Assembly (NCBI RefSeq): GCF_001639745.1
Contig: NZ_LTAX01000001.1
Span: forward strand, 398,718-462,717
Reading direction: 5' to 3'
Origin: Marinomonas gallaica
GTDB lineage: Bacteria > Pseudomonadota > Gammaproteobacteria > Pseudomonadales > Marinomonadaceae
Length of the DNA: 64,000 nucleotides
Each line of letters starts with the position of its first letter. The first letter of the stretch is position 1. Below the pieces are notes generated by a model, which was given only the letters and a program-made list of their open reading frames with translations, was not told where the DNA came from and did not search any database. Made by a program: the position numbers and the translations under genes. Below, one piece after another: positions 9,148-18,985 of the stretch.

Positions 9148-11322
9148 ATGTTACGTGCTTGTTTTCGACGTACTTTAATTGCAACGTGTTTAACGACTGC
9201 TGGCCTATCTGCTTCTGCCGATTCATTTAACCGAATAGCAAGCTTCCCCGTCGCTCAGAACCTAGGCAAAGAGTCGATCAACACCATTACTTCAGCAGAA
9301 ATTATCACCGCTTCTGAAGATGGTAACACTTTGATTTATTCTGACAGTCCACGTGGTGGTATCGGTTTAGTAGACATTAAAGACATTCATAGCCCAAAAG
9401 CAAAAGGTTTTGTTGACCTAAAAGGCGAACCGACATCTGTTGCCGGAGTAGGTAAATGGGTCGTAGCGGGTGTCAACACATCAGCAAGCTACACAGAGCC
9501 AAGTGGTTACCTTGCGATCGTTGATCAAGCGACACAAAAAGTTGTTCAGCGTTGTAATCTAGACGGTCAACCAGACTCTGTTGCGGTGTCTAAAGACGGG
9601 CGTTACATTGCCGTTGCTATCGAAAATGAACGTGACGAAGATCTAAATGATGGTGCGATGCCTCAAATGCCAGCAGGCTTTGTCAGCATCATCGAGTTCG
9701 ACAGCGAAACTGGACAATGTAAAGCCACACACAAAATCTCGGTAGAAGGTTTAGCTGAGATCGCTCCAACGGACCCGGAGCCAGAGTTTGTCGCATTCAA
9801 TGATAAAAATGAAGTCGTTGTTACCCTACAAGAAAACAACCACCTTATTATCATCGACGCAGAAAACGCTAAGGTTATCAATCACTTCTCAGCAGGCAGC
9901 GTTGATTTAACTCAGATTGATGTTAAGCGCGATGGCGCACTGACCTTTACTGAATCGCTAAACAATGTAAACCGTGAACCGGATGCGGTTAAATGGTTAG
10001 ATGATGAACGCTTTGTTATTGCCAACGAAGGCGACTACCAAGGTGGTGCACGCGGCTTTACCATCTTCAACAAAACAGGCGACGTATTATTTGAAAGCGG
10101 TGCTAGCTTTGAACACGAAGTTGTCCGTGTAGGCCATTACCCTGAAAAACGTTCAGGTAAAAAAGGTTCTGAACCAGAAGGTTTGGAAGTTGCGACATTT
10201 AACGGTGAAACATACATTTTTGTAATGTCTGAGCGCGGCTCAGTAATAGGGGTCTACCGCGATACTGGTAAAGCACCTGAACTGGTACAAATGTTGCCAT
10301 CAGGCATCGCCCCAGAATCCGCTATTGCGATTCCAAGCCGTAATATCATTGCGACAGCAAACGAAGCAGATCTTGTTGAAGACAAGGGGCCACGCTCTCA
10401 TGTCATGTTGTATGAATTACAGGATAAGGCGCCTAACTACCCTCAAATCCACTCAACACTGGATGATGACGGTGCACCTATTGGTTGGGGGGCATTGTCT
10501 GGTTTAGCAGCTGATCTAAATAAATCAGGCATTTTGTATGCTGTAAGCGATAGCTTCTATTCTTCCCAACCTGCTATATTCACGATTGATGCAAACCAAT
10601 CTCCTGCGAAAATCACTCATAAGATGACGCTTACTAAAAACGGTAAAGCCGCTGAAAAGCTCGATCTTGAAGGTATCGCAGTAGACCCTGAAGGGGGTTA
10701 TTGGTTAGCGTCTGAGGGCAATGCAAAGAAAGACGTTCCTCACGCTATTTACCATGTCACAACAAAAGGCAGCATCGACCAAACAATTACTTTCCCTGAA
10801 GCTTTACTAGAACAGCAAGAGCGTTTTGGTGCAGAAGGTATTACGCTGGTTGATAACACTCTTTGGATTGCGATTCAGAGACCATGGAAAGACGACTCGA
10901 AAGAGCAAACTAAGCTACTCGCTTATGACCTTAATAACCAAACATGGGAAGCTGCGCACTACCCTCTTGAGAAAGCGGAAAGTGGCTGGATGGGATTGTC
11001 TGAAATCACAGCCCATAATGGTAACTTGTACATTCTAGAACGTGACAATCAACTTGCTGAAGCGGCTAAGGTAAAACGCTTATACAAAGTCGAATTAAGC
11101 GCTGTCAAAACTGGCAAACTGGGTGCAACATTACCTGAAGTACATAAAGAACTCGTATACGATTTCCTACCAGAGCTTCAGTCTGGCAATGGCATCGTAG
11201 TTGATAAAATCGAAGGCTTTACCATTGATGCCAACAACATCGGCTATGCCATTACTGATAACGATGGCGTTGATGACAGCACTGGTGAAACGTTCTTCTT
11301 TAAAATAGGTAAATTTAAGTAA
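9148..11322 (+). CDS. Secreted esterase-like/phytase-like beta-propeller protein
   Basis: An exported 724-residue protein with a signal peptide ending near SASA (about residue 24). The N-terminal half, to about residue 430, has propeller-like repeats (GYLAIVDQ, PDSVAVSKDGRYIAVA, PEGLEVATFNGETYIFV) as in choice-of-anchor-type secreted proteins. The C-terminal part, from about 440, matches the esterase-like activity of phytase family: DLEGIAVDPEGGYWLASEGN, GAEGITLVDNTLWIAIQRP and KIEGFTIDANNIGYAITDNDGVDD. A role in organic phosphate release is plausible by family but unproven. The ATG has GGAG 7 bases upstream. It stands alone with its own terminator. Confidence 0.78.
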   Translation: MLRACFRRTLIATCLTTAGLSASADSFNRIASFPVAQNLGKESINTITSAEIITASEDGNTLIYSDSPRGGIGLVDIKDIHSPKAKGFVDLKGEPTSVAGVGKWVVAGVNTSASYTEPSGYLAIVDQATQKVVQRCNLDGQPDSVAVSKDGRYIAVAIENERDEDLNDGAMPQMPAGFVSIIEFDSETGQCKATHKISVEGLAEIAPTDPEPEFVAFNDKNEVVVTLQENNHLIIIDAENAKVINHFSAGSVDLTQIDVKRDGALTFTESLNNVNREPDAVKWLDDERFVIANEGDYQGGARGFTIFNKTGDVLFESGASFEHEVVRVGHYPEKRSGKKGSEPEGLEVATFNGETYIFVMSERGSVIGVYRDTGKAPELVQMLPSGIAPESAIAIPSRNIIATANEADLVEDKGPRSHVMLYELQDKAPNYPQIHSTLDDDGAPIGWGALSGLAADLNKSGILYAVSDSFYSSQPAIFTIDANQSPAKITHKMTLTKNGKAAEKLDLEGIAVDPEGGYWLASEGNAKKDVPHAIYHVTTKGSIDQTITFPEALLEQQERFGAEGITLVDNTLWIAIQRPWKDDSKEQTKLLAYDLNNQTWEAAHYPLEKAESGWMGLSEITAHNGNLYILERDNQLAEAAKVKRLYKVELSAVKTGKLGATLPEVHKELVYDFLPELQSGNGIVVDKIEGFTIDANNIGYAITDNDGVDDSTGETFFFKIGKFK

Positions 11323-11337
11323 CACTTTACCCTACTA

Positions 11338-11369
11338 GATAACGGCGCTTTTGGTGCCGTTATCTTATT
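11338..11369 (+). terminator. Terminator after the phytase-like gene
   Basis: GATAACGGC (11338-11346) pairs with GCCGTTATC (11356-11364) around a 9-base loop and is followed by TTATTTA. It abuts the end of the convergent DUF2789 gene and may serve both. Confidence 0.8.
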
Positions 11370-11602
11370 TACGCCCTCAATAACAGCTCTAATTGCTCGA
11401 AAGCATGTGACCATTGAGCTTCTTCTTCATATAACTGTCGTAGCCTATCCGCTTGTTGATCAGTCCATTGTGGAGCCTCCCACAACGCTTGGTTACTTGG
11501 CACTGGGGCAATACTAACCACCAACTTCTCAACCCCCCCTTTAGAGTCGTCTAGCTCTAACTGCTGGAATAGTGCATTCAGTGAATAAGTTTGAAATTCC
11601 AT
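11369..11602 (-). CDS. DUF2789 family protein
   Basis: A 77-residue cytoplasmic protein of unknown function. The pattern LFQQLELDDS, then APQWTDQQADRLRQLYEEEAQW and a helical end LEQLELLL-type tail, matches the short, all-helical DUF2789 family found in marine and soil gammaproteobacteria. I chose the ATG at 11602, which has GGAGGA 5 bases upstream; the in-frame TTG at 11614 lies inside that ribosome-binding site. It has no evident operon partner. Confidence 0.8.
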   Translation of the reverse strand: MEFQTYSLNALFQQLELDDSKGGVEKLVVSIAPVPSNQALWEAPQWTDQQADRLRQLYEEEAQWSHAFEQLELLLRA

Positions 11603-11716
11603 AGTCTCCTCCAAGTCGCTGTAACTTACGTTTCACTAAAAATAAAAGCCTAGATGAAAAAAAAACATCACGCTAAATTATGAGTTTAATAAATCGAGCT
11701 TTTACAATTAATAGAC

Positions 11717-11758
11717 GAAAAAAGCCCCCAAAATTGAAAATCCCAACGTTGGGTGCTT
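11717..11758 (-). terminator. Probable terminator after the HBM chemoreceptor gene
   Basis: Read on the minus strand, AAGCACCC pairs imperfectly with GGGGGCTT across a long loop that itself contains the perfect palindrome CCCAACGTTGGG (11742-11753), followed by six T. It lies 28 bases past the gene's stop. Confidence 0.6.
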
Positions 11759-11785
11759 ACTTTTCAAACAGTTTTTATCAATGGA

Positions 11786-13648
11786 CTAAATTTTAAACCG
11801 AGAAATAACATCTTCAAGATGATGAGCCTGCCCAGAAATCTCAACACTGGACTTAGAGTTCAACCTTACCGCTTCACTGGTATCCATTGAAATTTCACGA
11901 ATAACCGTTACATTTTGATTGATTTCATTTGCTGCAATCGACTGTTGTCCAATCGCAGAGGCCACAGAGTGAGCCATATCGGCAATCTCATTTATCTCAT
12001 CGGTAATACGCACCAACACATCACCAATCACAGACGCTTCTTCGCTACTGCGTAGACCATCTGCACCACATTCTTTCATGATAGTGACAATCCCTTGAGT
12101 ACGATTTTGTAATGATGAAATAATATCTGAAATTTCAACGGTTGCGTCGTGTGTCCGGCTAGCAAGAGCACGCACTTCATCCGCCACCACTGCAAAACCA
12201 CGACCTTGCTCCCCAGCTCGAGCAGCTTCAATCGCGGCGTTCAACGCCAATAGATTAGTTTGCTCGGCAATACCTTGGATAACATTAAGCACCGTACCAA
12301 TACTCTGACTCTCTTGAGCAAGGGCTTCTGCTGTCTCCATAGAGCTATCTAAACGAGATGATAAATCATGCACTAAAGACACTGCGTTACTCACTCGAGC
12401 TTGGCCATCACTCACCCCTTTTTGAGTAGAGTTTGTCTTTTCTGCGACGAGCTCCATGTTTCTAGAAATGTCTTCGATGGTTCCCACCATTTCAGAAACA
12501 GACGCTGCTACCATATCGGTTTCATCGCGTTGGCGCTCCGCGTCTGTCGCTGTTCGCTCAGCGGTCTCCGATAACATTTTCGTTTGTTGGTTCATACTGA
12601 TAACAGTGTCATTGACCGAGCCTACGACCGTCTGAAAACCTGCCAACATTTGGTTCATACTACGTGCGACATCGCCAATCTCATCCTTTGCATCGTACGA
12701 AACGCGAAGATTCAGATCACGTGTTTCATCAACTTTAAGCATGGCATTTCGAATCAATGCAAGAGGGTAATTAATCGAACAACTAATACGCCACGCTATA
12801 ACAATAACTGCAAGCGTAACGAGGACGATGATTGCAGACAAAGCCACTTGGATATTACTAAACAGCAGGTCGGTTTGATTCGTCATGCTCTGCCCCATCA
12901 ACTGGAGTTTACTTTCCGTCTGATGAATCGTATTACGCATCTTTCCAAGTATTCCTTGATCACTGCCTAGACCGATACGTTGCTGTTGCTCGACATAATT
13001 GGTGAAGCTTTTTTGATAGGTACCGGAGAGTTTCATCAACGTATTTTTAGTTTGCTCGTCTATTTGAGCATTCTGGATTTGGTTATTTAAGATACTAATT
13101 TTCGATGCAAAACGCTCAGCATATTTCATATCAAGACGTAGCATGAAATCCTTCTCATGGCGACGCAGCTGAAGCATAGTCACAAGCATTTCAGCCTTAT
13201 CTAACTCGTTGAGCGAGGTTTCAATTTTATGGACCGCATTTCTGAGGTTCCCATTAAGGCCGTCTTCTGGAGTCAACCCCATTGTCTGCTTCGCCGTAAC
13301 AAGCTCTTTGAAATTATCGCCATACTGACGGAATAAGTTGTCTAACTCAGTAAAGTCAGTCGAGTTAATATCTAAGTCGACAAACATACGATCCAACTCT
13401 TGTTGCTGACTCATTGTACGCTGTAATGTTTCGTTGAAACGCTCAACGTACTTAACGTCATCTCTCGCTAAAAAGTCTTTTTCATGGCGACGTAATAGCA
13501 GCATATTTGATTCTTGTTTTTGCGCCAGCTCTTTACCAACAATCAAATCTTTTAAACTGTTCTCGGCGACCAGAAATGATGTAGCTAATACCACCATGGC
13601 CAAAACGACCACCGCTGTATTGAGGATAAGTTTTTGCTTTATTTTCAT
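11786..13648 (-). CDS. Methyl-accepting chemotaxis protein with HBM sensor domain
   Basis: A membrane chemoreceptor that couples periplasmic ligand binding to CheA/CheW. 620 residues: membrane segment at about 7-27, a long helical periplasmic domain to about 270, a second segment at 270-292, HAMP at about 293-345, then the signalling domain with the highly conserved hairpin ([32 protein letters not shown]). The periplasmic part has two copies of LRRHEKDF (near 52 and 161) and paired helices, as in the helical bimodular (HBM) sensors such as McpS, which bind TCA intermediates or other acids. The ligand here is unknown. Monocistronic; ATG start. Confidence 0.93.
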   Translation of the reverse strand: MKIKQKLILNTAVVVLAMVVLATSFLVAENSLKDLIVGKELAQKQESNMLLLRRHEKDFLARDDVKYVERFNETLQRTMSQQQELDRMFVDLDINSTDFTELDNLFRQYGDNFKELVTAKQTMGLTPEDGLNGNLRNAVHKIETSLNELDKAEMLVTMLQLRRHEKDFMLRLDMKYAERFASKISILNNQIQNAQIDEQTKNTLMKLSGTYQKSFTNYVEQQQRIGLGSDQGILGKMRNTIHQTESKLQLMGQSMTNQTDLLFSNIQVALSAIIVLVTLAVIVIAWRISCSINYPLALIRNAMLKVDETRDLNLRVSYDAKDEIGDVARSMNQMLAGFQTVVGSVNDTVISMNQQTKMLSETAERTATDAERQRDETDMVAASVSEMVGTIEDISRNMELVAEKTNSTQKGVSDGQARVSNAVSLVHDLSSRLDSSMETAEALAQESQSIGTVLNVIQGIAEQTNLLALNAAIEAARAGEQGRGFAVVADEVRALASRTHDATVEISDIISSLQNRTQGIVTIMKECGADGLRSSEEASVIGDVLVRITDEINEIADMAHSVASAIGQQSIAANEINQNVTVIREISMDTSEAVRLNSKSSVEISGQAHHLEDVISRFKI

Positions 13649-14036
13649 GCTGTACCTGACGTTATAAAATGGAGTCCATCAATCAATATAAGTCCATTTT
13701 TTTCAGTCTATCACAGACTAAAGAGCAAAAATAAAAGGTGCTTGTTAAGAAATGTGTGACTTTGTTTTGTTGATACACTACATGTAACCATAAACATCAG
13801 AACGATTCTTTCAATCTAAACCCTAACAGCGACCGAATACGACGTAGAAAAAAGAGGTAAAAGGAATCAATAGACGGCTGTAGACCAATATTGATGACGA
13901 TTTTTGTAAACCCAGTATCAAATTAAGACTTATTGCAAAAATTATTCAGCAGAGTCCTTACTGTATAAACTCTACCAGTAGCTTCAATCGCTATAATGTA
14001 AATATTCAATCAGAATTTACTCTATAAGTGATTATT
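13649..14036. other. 388-base intergenic region between divergent genes
   Basis: This stretch separates the chemoreceptor (leftward) from the LpxR-like gene (rightward) and must hold both promoters. TATAAT at 13992-13997, about 40 bases before the LpxR-like start, is a possible -10 box but lacks a good -35. I see no RNA gene, repeat or small ORF that I can support. Confidence 0.4.
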
Positions 14037-15032
14037 ATGAAGCGACTTAACTTACTCAGCGCTGCTTTCCTTACTTTAGCAAGTAGCAGTATGTATGCCA
14101 GTGATAACCTTGTTAGTCTTACAGTCGATAACGATTTATTTCTTCAACAAGATGAAGGCTATACCAACGGTCTGTATTTAGCACTCTACGAACGCGGAGG
14201 TATTCCGGACTTGGAAGAGTCAGGAAGTTCACCAAAGCACAATTTCTTAGTCGCTCCCTTGATGTGGTCTATGCCTTCGTCGAATAACCTAGGGGCTGTT
14301 AACGCACTTAACATTGGTCAGACATTATTCACTCCCAGAGATTTATCATTAGAACAACCTGATCCAAATGATATTCCCTACTCCGCGATGATAGCCATCA
14401 CCAGCTCGTACATCACGTTAGCAGAGAATCATGCTGACATGATCAGCACTAGCATTGGAGTGGTTGGCCCTGCGGCACTAGGCGAACCATCACAAAAGCT
14501 CATGCATAAAATTTTAGGCTCTGAACAACCGCAAGGATGGGACGCGCAGCTCAAAAATGAACCGGTATTTCAATTTGGCCGTGGCCGAGTCTGGCGCACG
14601 TGGGCTGCTGAATTAGACAATTATGATGTATTGGCCACGGCTAAAGCACACCTGGGAACGATTCAAAGTTCTGTCAATAGTAGCCTTATCATGCGCTATG
14701 GACGCGACTTAAAAGATTCGTTTGGCAGTGTTTTACTAATGGACTCGCGTACCACAAATCCGATTGCGGTGAATGGCGAATGGTACGTTTATGCGGGACT
14801 CGAAGCGGAGTATGTGTTCAATCAAGTTTTCACTGATGGCAACACATTTCGAGACAGTGCTTCAGTCGACTATGATAGAGAGTTTTTAGGCCTGAACTTT
14901 GGCATGACCTATTCTTGGGGGCAAAGTGCAATCACGTTTGCAGTAAACCATTCTGATATTTTTCAAACTCAATCAGACCGATACCGAAATGAAACGCGCT
15001 ACGGTACGCTAACACTTGCTTGGCAAATCTGA
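14037..15032 (+). CDS. LpxR-like lipid A deacylase family protein (DUF2219)
   Basis: An outer-membrane barrel related to LpxR, which removes the 3'-acyloxyacyl chain of lipid A. 331 residues with a signal peptide ending at MYA. SLTVDNDLFLQQDEGYTNG corresponds to the conserved N-terminal active-site strand (Asn, Asp and the YTNG motif). GVVGPAALGE followed by MHKILGSEQPQGWDAQLKNEP carries the family's His-x-Gly-Pro-x-GWD-x-Q block, and the last strand ends TLAWQI. I chose the ATG at 14037; the in-frame GTG at 14028 precedes a poorer signal. The activity fits the family, but the substrate position on this organism's lipid A is inference. Confidence 0.82.
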   Translation: MKRLNLLSAAFLTLASSSMYASDNLVSLTVDNDLFLQQDEGYTNGLYLALYERGGIPDLEESGSSPKHNFLVAPLMWSMPSSNNLGAVNALNIGQTLFTPRDLSLEQPDPNDIPYSAMIAITSSYITLAENHADMISTSIGVVGPAALGEPSQKLMHKILGSEQPQGWDAQLKNEPVFQFGRGRVWRTWAAELDNYDVLATAKAHLGTIQSSVNSSLIMRYGRDLKDSFGSVLLMDSRTTNPIAVNGEWYVYAGLEAEYVFNQVFTDGNTFRDSASVDYDREFLGLNFGMTYSWGQSAITFAVNHSDIFQTQSDRYRNETRYGTLTLAWQI

Positions 15033-15044
15033 AGAATAGCCTTT

Positions 15045-16415
15045 TTACTCTTCAACAAACCAATCTTTAGGGATACTGTCGAGAGAGGCTTTCAATGCTG
15101 CAAAACACGTTCGGTCAATCGCAGTATCTAGGTTTTCTTCCATAATCGACAACACTTTTGATACTGGCATAGCGCTACGATAAGGCCGTTCTGCAGATAT
15201 CGCATCAAAAATATCCGCAGTTGTAATGATGCGTGTAATTAACGGGATATCTTGAGCGGCTATGCCTCGCGGATATCCCGTACCATCTAGCTTTTCATGA
15301 TGAGAGGCTGCCATTTTAGCTAGCGATTTCAGTGGCGTGATTTGCTCTAAAATTATCTCGGTGTTAGCCGCATGTTGCTGGACCGCAAGCCATTCATCGG
15401 CATCCAACTTATCCGGTTTATCAAGGATCTGATTACTGACTCCAAGCTTACCTATATCATGTAATAAAGCCGCACGTTTAACCCATGTACATTCTAATTG
15501 ACTGAGTTCCAGCTGCTCTGCAATCAAGGCCGAGTAAACCCCGACACGTTGACTATGACCGGATGTATACGGACTTTTTGCGTCAACGATTTTGCCGAAG
15601 GCGCTGACAATACAGTCAAAATATTCTTCGTCGAGTAACACATGTGTTTGCGCTGGCCCCAGAGCCATAACTTGCTGACGAATGCAGTCTGCATGCAGGC
15701 CTTCAACAAAACTTTGGTCTTTAATCAGTGCCTCCATTTCTGCCACTAAATAAGGATCAAACCATGAACCACTGCGCTGCTTTACTTCGTTCATGGCTGC
15801 CGACAAATCATGCTCTACTTGAAACACATCCACTACTTGAGCCATTAAAGCAATTCGAGAATAAAGCGGAATCTGGTCCGCTTTCAATTGCTCCGGACGC
15901 CCCTGTCCGTCCCAATGCTCGTCAAGACTTGCAATACCTAATGCAACAGGCTCAGAAAAGCGCAGCTCACGCGCCACATCAGCACCTCGCGAGCAACGAG
16001 TTTTAATTAACTCTTGAGCATAGTCTGCACCATTTTTCAAAATATCGATCGTAGTGGAAATACGAGATAACCAACTTTCCCCTTTACCTGCATTACGAAC
16101 AACAAAGTTAATAACACTCGATAAGCTCGTTCCGACCGTTTTGAAATCTTTTTTAAACGCTCGGTCATCGGTTAAGTAAAGCTCGCAGATGCGTGCGGCG
16201 TTACTGCTACAGCCTGCGTCTTTTAGAAGTAAGGTGAAAAATAAATCGTGGAGGTCCTGCTCGGCTAACTCTAAGCGTTTACCTAGATGCATACCGATCC
16301 AACAGCAACGAATACAGTGCTCTGGCGGCTGACCTTCAGTCATATCTAAGGCCGTGGTGAGCGACAAAACAAGCTCAGATAATGGGATTTGCGCGCTTAG
16401 TTTGGATAGCTCCAT
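15045..16415 (-). CDS. HD-GYP domain protein, probable c-di-GMP phosphodiesterase
   Basis: A soluble protein of 456 residues. The C-terminal HD-GYP domain (from about 270) shows HSQRVGVYS, ALLHDIGKLG, HHEKLDGTGYP and TTADIFDAISAERPYR, so the metal ligands and GYP signature are intact and hydrolysis of cyclic di-GMP is expected. The N-terminal half is a second, degenerate HD-like region (PEHCIRCCWIGMHLGKRL, LLLKDAGCSSNAARI, SLDEHWDGQGRPEQL) in which the catalytic pattern is blurred. This tandem layout occurs in some HD domain response proteins. I chose the ATG at 16415 after AAGGGG rather than the upstream TTG at 16439. It has no receiver domain or membrane segment. Confidence 0.88.
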   Translation of the reverse strand: MELSKLSAQIPLSELVLSLTTALDMTEGQPPEHCIRCCWIGMHLGKRLELAEQDLHDLFFTLLLKDAGCSSNAARICELYLTDDRAFKKDFKTVGTSLSSVINFVVRNAGKGESWLSRISTTIDILKNGADYAQELIKTRCSRGADVARELRFSEPVALGIASLDEHWDGQGRPEQLKADQIPLYSRIALMAQVVDVFQVEHDLSAAMNEVKQRSGSWFDPYLVAEMEALIKDQSFVEGLHADCIRQQVMALGPAQTHVLLDEEYFDCIVSAFGKIVDAKSPYTSGHSQRVGVYSALIAEQLELSQLECTWVKRAALLHDIGKLGVSNQILDKPDKLDADEWLAVQQHAANTEIILEQITPLKSLAKMAASHHEKLDGTGYPRGIAAQDIPLITRIITTADIFDAISAERPYRSAMPVSKVLSIMEENLDTAIDRTCFAALKASLDSIPKDWFVEE

Positions 16416-16477
16416 AAGGATGTCCCCTTGCTCAAGCAATAAACTGTCAACTCAACGTAATAGCTATCTATATAAAA

Positions 16478-16508
16478 CTAAAAAAGGGCTATGTATGAAT
16501 AGCCCTTT
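16478..16508 (-). terminator. Rho-independent terminator after ybiT
   Basis: AAAGGGCTA (16483-16491) pairs with TAGCCCTTT (16500-16508). On the minus strand the stem is followed by a run of T, 22 bases past the ybiT stop. Confidence 0.85.
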
Positions 16509-16529
16509 GATTTTTAATTATGACACAAC

Positions 16530-18119
16530 TTACAGTTCGCGCGACGAAAGAAATTCATCGTAGTTACCTTGGAAGTGTTCAACCTTACCATTCTTAATAT
16601 GCAGAATTTCAGTTGCTAACGACGATACAAATTCACGGTCGTGGCTGACAAAGATCAACGTGCCAGGATACATTTCCAGTGCCATGTTCAATGACTCAAT
16701 AGATTCCATATCCAAATGGTTAGTTGGCTCGTCCATGACTAATACATTGGTTTCTTGCATGATCAATTTGCCAAAGATAAGGCGGTTTTTCTCACCACCT
16801 GAACACACTTTGGCTTTCTTTTTAAAGTCATCTGCAGAAAACAACATACGACCTAGGGTAGCACGCACCGCTTGATCATCGTCGCCAGGTTTACGCCACT
16901 GAACCATCCAATCAAACAACGTTAGATCATTATCAAATAGATCGGTACTGTCTTGCGGGCAATAGCCTAATGAGGCATTCTCTGACCACTTTACCACGCC
17001 TTCTTTCGCTTCCAGCTCAGACATCAAACAACGCAGCAAGGTCGTTTTACCAACACCGTTTTCACCCAATACGGCAAGACGAGCACCTGCTTCAAGTAGC
17101 AGGTTCGCGCCACTAAACAATTTTTCACCTTCAAATCCATGACCTAAATTCTCTAGAATCAAAGCTTGGCGGTGTAGCTTTTTCGTTTGGGTAAAACGAA
17201 TAAATGGGTTTTGACGGCTAGACGGTTTAATGTCTGCTAGCTCAATTTTTTCAAGCTGCTTCGCACGTGAGGTAGCTTGTTTCGCTTTCGACGCATTGGC
17301 AGAGAATCGTGCTACGAATTGCTTCAAATCCGCAATTTGCGCTGACTTCTTAGCATTCGCGGCCATCATGGTTTCGCGTGCTTGAGTTGACGCCAACATG
17401 AAGTCATCGTAATTACCTGGGTAAACACGCAGTTCACCGTAATCTATGTCTGCCATGTGAGTACAAACAGAGTTTAAGAAGTGACGGTCGTGTGAAATGA
17501 TGATCATGGTTGAGTCATAGCGATTCAGCAGCTCTTCCAACCAACGAATCGAATCAATGTCCAAGTTGTTGGTCGGTTCATCTAACAACAGAATGTCAGG
17601 GTTTGAAAATAGCGCTTGAGCTAGCAATACGCGCAATTTAAGGCCAGGAGGTACTTCACTCATCGGGCCATAATGATACGATTCAGCAATACCCGCGCCT
17701 AATAAGATTTCGCCCGCTTTACTGTCGGCACTGTAGCCGTCCATTTCAGCAAATTCACCTTCTAAGTCGGCTACTTTCAAGCCGTCTTCTTCACTCATTT
17801 CTGGCAAGCTGTAAATGCGATCACGCTCTTTTTTAACTTCCCACAGCTCTTTATAACCCATGATTACCGCATCGATTACGCTGTATTCTTCAAAGGCAAA
17901 CTGATCTTGGTTTAGCTTACCTACGCGCTGGTTCGGGGTGACGGATACGTTACCCGCTGTCGGCGTCAAGCTACCATCAAGAATCTTCATCAGTGTCGAC
18001 TTACCACAGCCATTTGCACCAATTAGACCATAGCGATTGCCATCGCCGAATTTAACAGAAATGTTTTCGAATAGAGGTTTGCTACCAAACTGCATGGTAA
18101 CGTTAGAAGCTACTATCAT
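16530..18119 (-). CDS. ybiT: ABC-F ATPase YbiT
   Basis: A soluble ABC-F protein with two ATPase domains that acts on the ribosome rather than in transport. 529 residues. The first domain has GANGCGKST and [11 protein letters not shown], the second [18 protein letters not shown] and [11 protein letters not shown]. Between them is the basic linker ([20 protein letters not shown]) that reaches the peptidyl-transferase region in ABC-F proteins. The N-terminus ([20 protein letters not shown]) is nearly identical to E. coli YbiT as I recall it. The second-domain signature begins CSGGE rather than LSGGE. A role in rescuing or tuning translation is known for the family; the exact role of YbiT is not settled. 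Confidence 0.95.
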   Translation of the reverse strand: MIVASNVTMQFGSKPLFENISVKFGDGNRYGLIGANGCGKSTLMKILDGSLTPTAGNVSVTPNQRVGKLNQDQFAFEEYSVIDAVIMGYKELWEVKKERDRIYSLPEMSEEDGLKVADLEGEFAEMDGYSADSKAGEILLGAGIAESYHYGPMSEVPPGLKLRVLLAQALFSNPDILLLDEPTNNLDIDSIRWLEELLNRYDSTMIIISHDRHFLNSVCTHMADIDYGELRVYPGNYDDFMLASTQARETMMAANAKKSAQIADLKQFVARFSANASKAKQATSRAKQLEKIELADIKPSSRQNPFIRFTQTKKLHRQALILENLGHGFEGEKLFSGANLLLEAGARLAVLGENGVGKTTLLRCLMSELEAKEGVVKWSENASLGYCPQDSTDLFDNDLTLFDWMVQWRKPGDDDQAVRATLGRMLFSADDFKKKAKVCSGGEKNRLIFGKLIMQETNVLVMDEPTNHLDMESIESLNMALEMYPGTLIFVSHDREFVSSLATEILHIKNGKVEHFQGNYDEFLSSREL

Positions 18120-18299
18120 GGGGAATCCAGAAATTGAGGAGGCACTGTTTTGAGCGCTCGATGAAACGATGGGCGTACTATAAAGGCTGTATGTGAAATG
18201 TCCATGGCATTGATGAAAAAGTCATCATTTTTGATGTGTTTATTGTGCTAAAAATGCCTCTGAATTCCTGAAGAGTGTGGTCACTCTCATAAATAGCAT

Positions 18300-18331
18300 C
18301 CTCTCTCTTTGAAGGGGAGCAAAGAGAGAGG
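18300..18331. terminator. Strong hairpin downstream of the five-gene cluster
   Basis: CCTCTCTCTTTG (18300-18311) and CAAAGAGAGAGG (18320-18331) form a perfect 12-bp stem around an 8-base loop, 13 bases past the stop of the TPR gene. No T run follows on the minus strand, so it may act with Rho or as an mRNA 3'-end stabiliser rather than as a classical terminator. Confidence 0.55.
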
Positions 18332-18343
18332 GCTATGACCAAA

Positions 18344-18985
18344 CTATTTTAGTGCCTTATTGACTTTGACCAACAACGCTTCGATCTCTTTATGACGTCC
18401 TTCATCGGCCAAAGGACGGTCTGGTCGTGGCGCAGCACTTTGCGCCATCTCTAAATATTTTTTTGCTTCTTCATATTTTCCATCATCGTATAAAAATTCA
18501 GCAAAGAAGTAATTACTGTCTATTCCGTTAGGGTTTTGTTTCAGAGATTGTTGCAGTAACTTTTTGGCTTTTTTATCGCTACCAAAGCCAATCGGCCAAC
18601 CTGGTACTTTATGATACAACACACCTAAGCTGGTAAATGCTGACCCCTGAAGCACTGTTGCGTCTTGCTCAATCGCATCTTCAAAACTCTTTTTCGCTTC
18701 TTTTGCTAACGATAGCGCACCTAATCCGCCCTTCGCACCAGCGGTGCTAGACTGAATGATGCCCAACCAGACACGGTATTCTGCTTTTTCAGGATGCGCA
18801 TTCAACTTCTGTTGCGCTTGCTCAATCAACTGCGCAAACGCAGCCTCTTTCTCATCGTCTGGGACTAAATAGTTAATCTCCGCCCATGTTCTCTGCAGTG
18901 TCTGAAGCCCTTTATCTGTCTCTTCAGCCCAACTATTTGACGCCATAGCGAGGGTGATAAGAGCAATACTTAGAATAGATTTCAT
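18344..18985 (-). CDS. Exported TPR-containing protein, last gene of the five-gene cluster
   Basis: A 213-residue protein with a clear signal peptide (MKSILSIALITLAMASNSWA, then EET) and TPR-like helix pairs: ADAT-type AYRVWLGIIQ, SFEDAIEQDATVLQGSAFTSLGVLYHKVPG, and NGIDSNYFFAEFLYDDGKYEEAKKYLEMAQ. It is probably a periplasmic scaffold or binding protein; no enzymatic motif is visible. Resemblance to periplasmic TatT-like TPR proteins is only general. The start ATG overlaps the SDR stop by 4 bases (ATGA), with GAAGGAG upstream, so it is translationally coupled to the SDR. Its export suggests that the pathway's product or partner reaches the envelope. Confidence 0.75.
   Translation of the reverse strand: MKSILSIALITLAMASNSWAEETDKGLQTLQRTWAEINYLVPDDEKEAAFAQLIEQAQQKLNAHPEKAEYRVWLGIIQSSTAGAKGGLGALSLAKEAKKSFEDAIEQDATVLQGSAFTSLGVLYHKVPGWPIGFGSDKKAKKLLQQSLKQNPNGIDSNYFFAEFLYDDGKYEEAKKYLEMAQSAAPRPDRPLADEGRHKEIEALLVKVNKALK

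Noticed and set aside
13965..14000. Sigma-70 promoter of the LpxR-like gene
   Set aside because: TATAAT is good but the -35 at the right spacing does not match; noted only within the intergenic entry.
15031..15053. Hairpin between the convergent LpxR-like and HD-GYP genes
   Set aside because: Only a 5-bp stem with mismatches further in; too weak to call a terminator.
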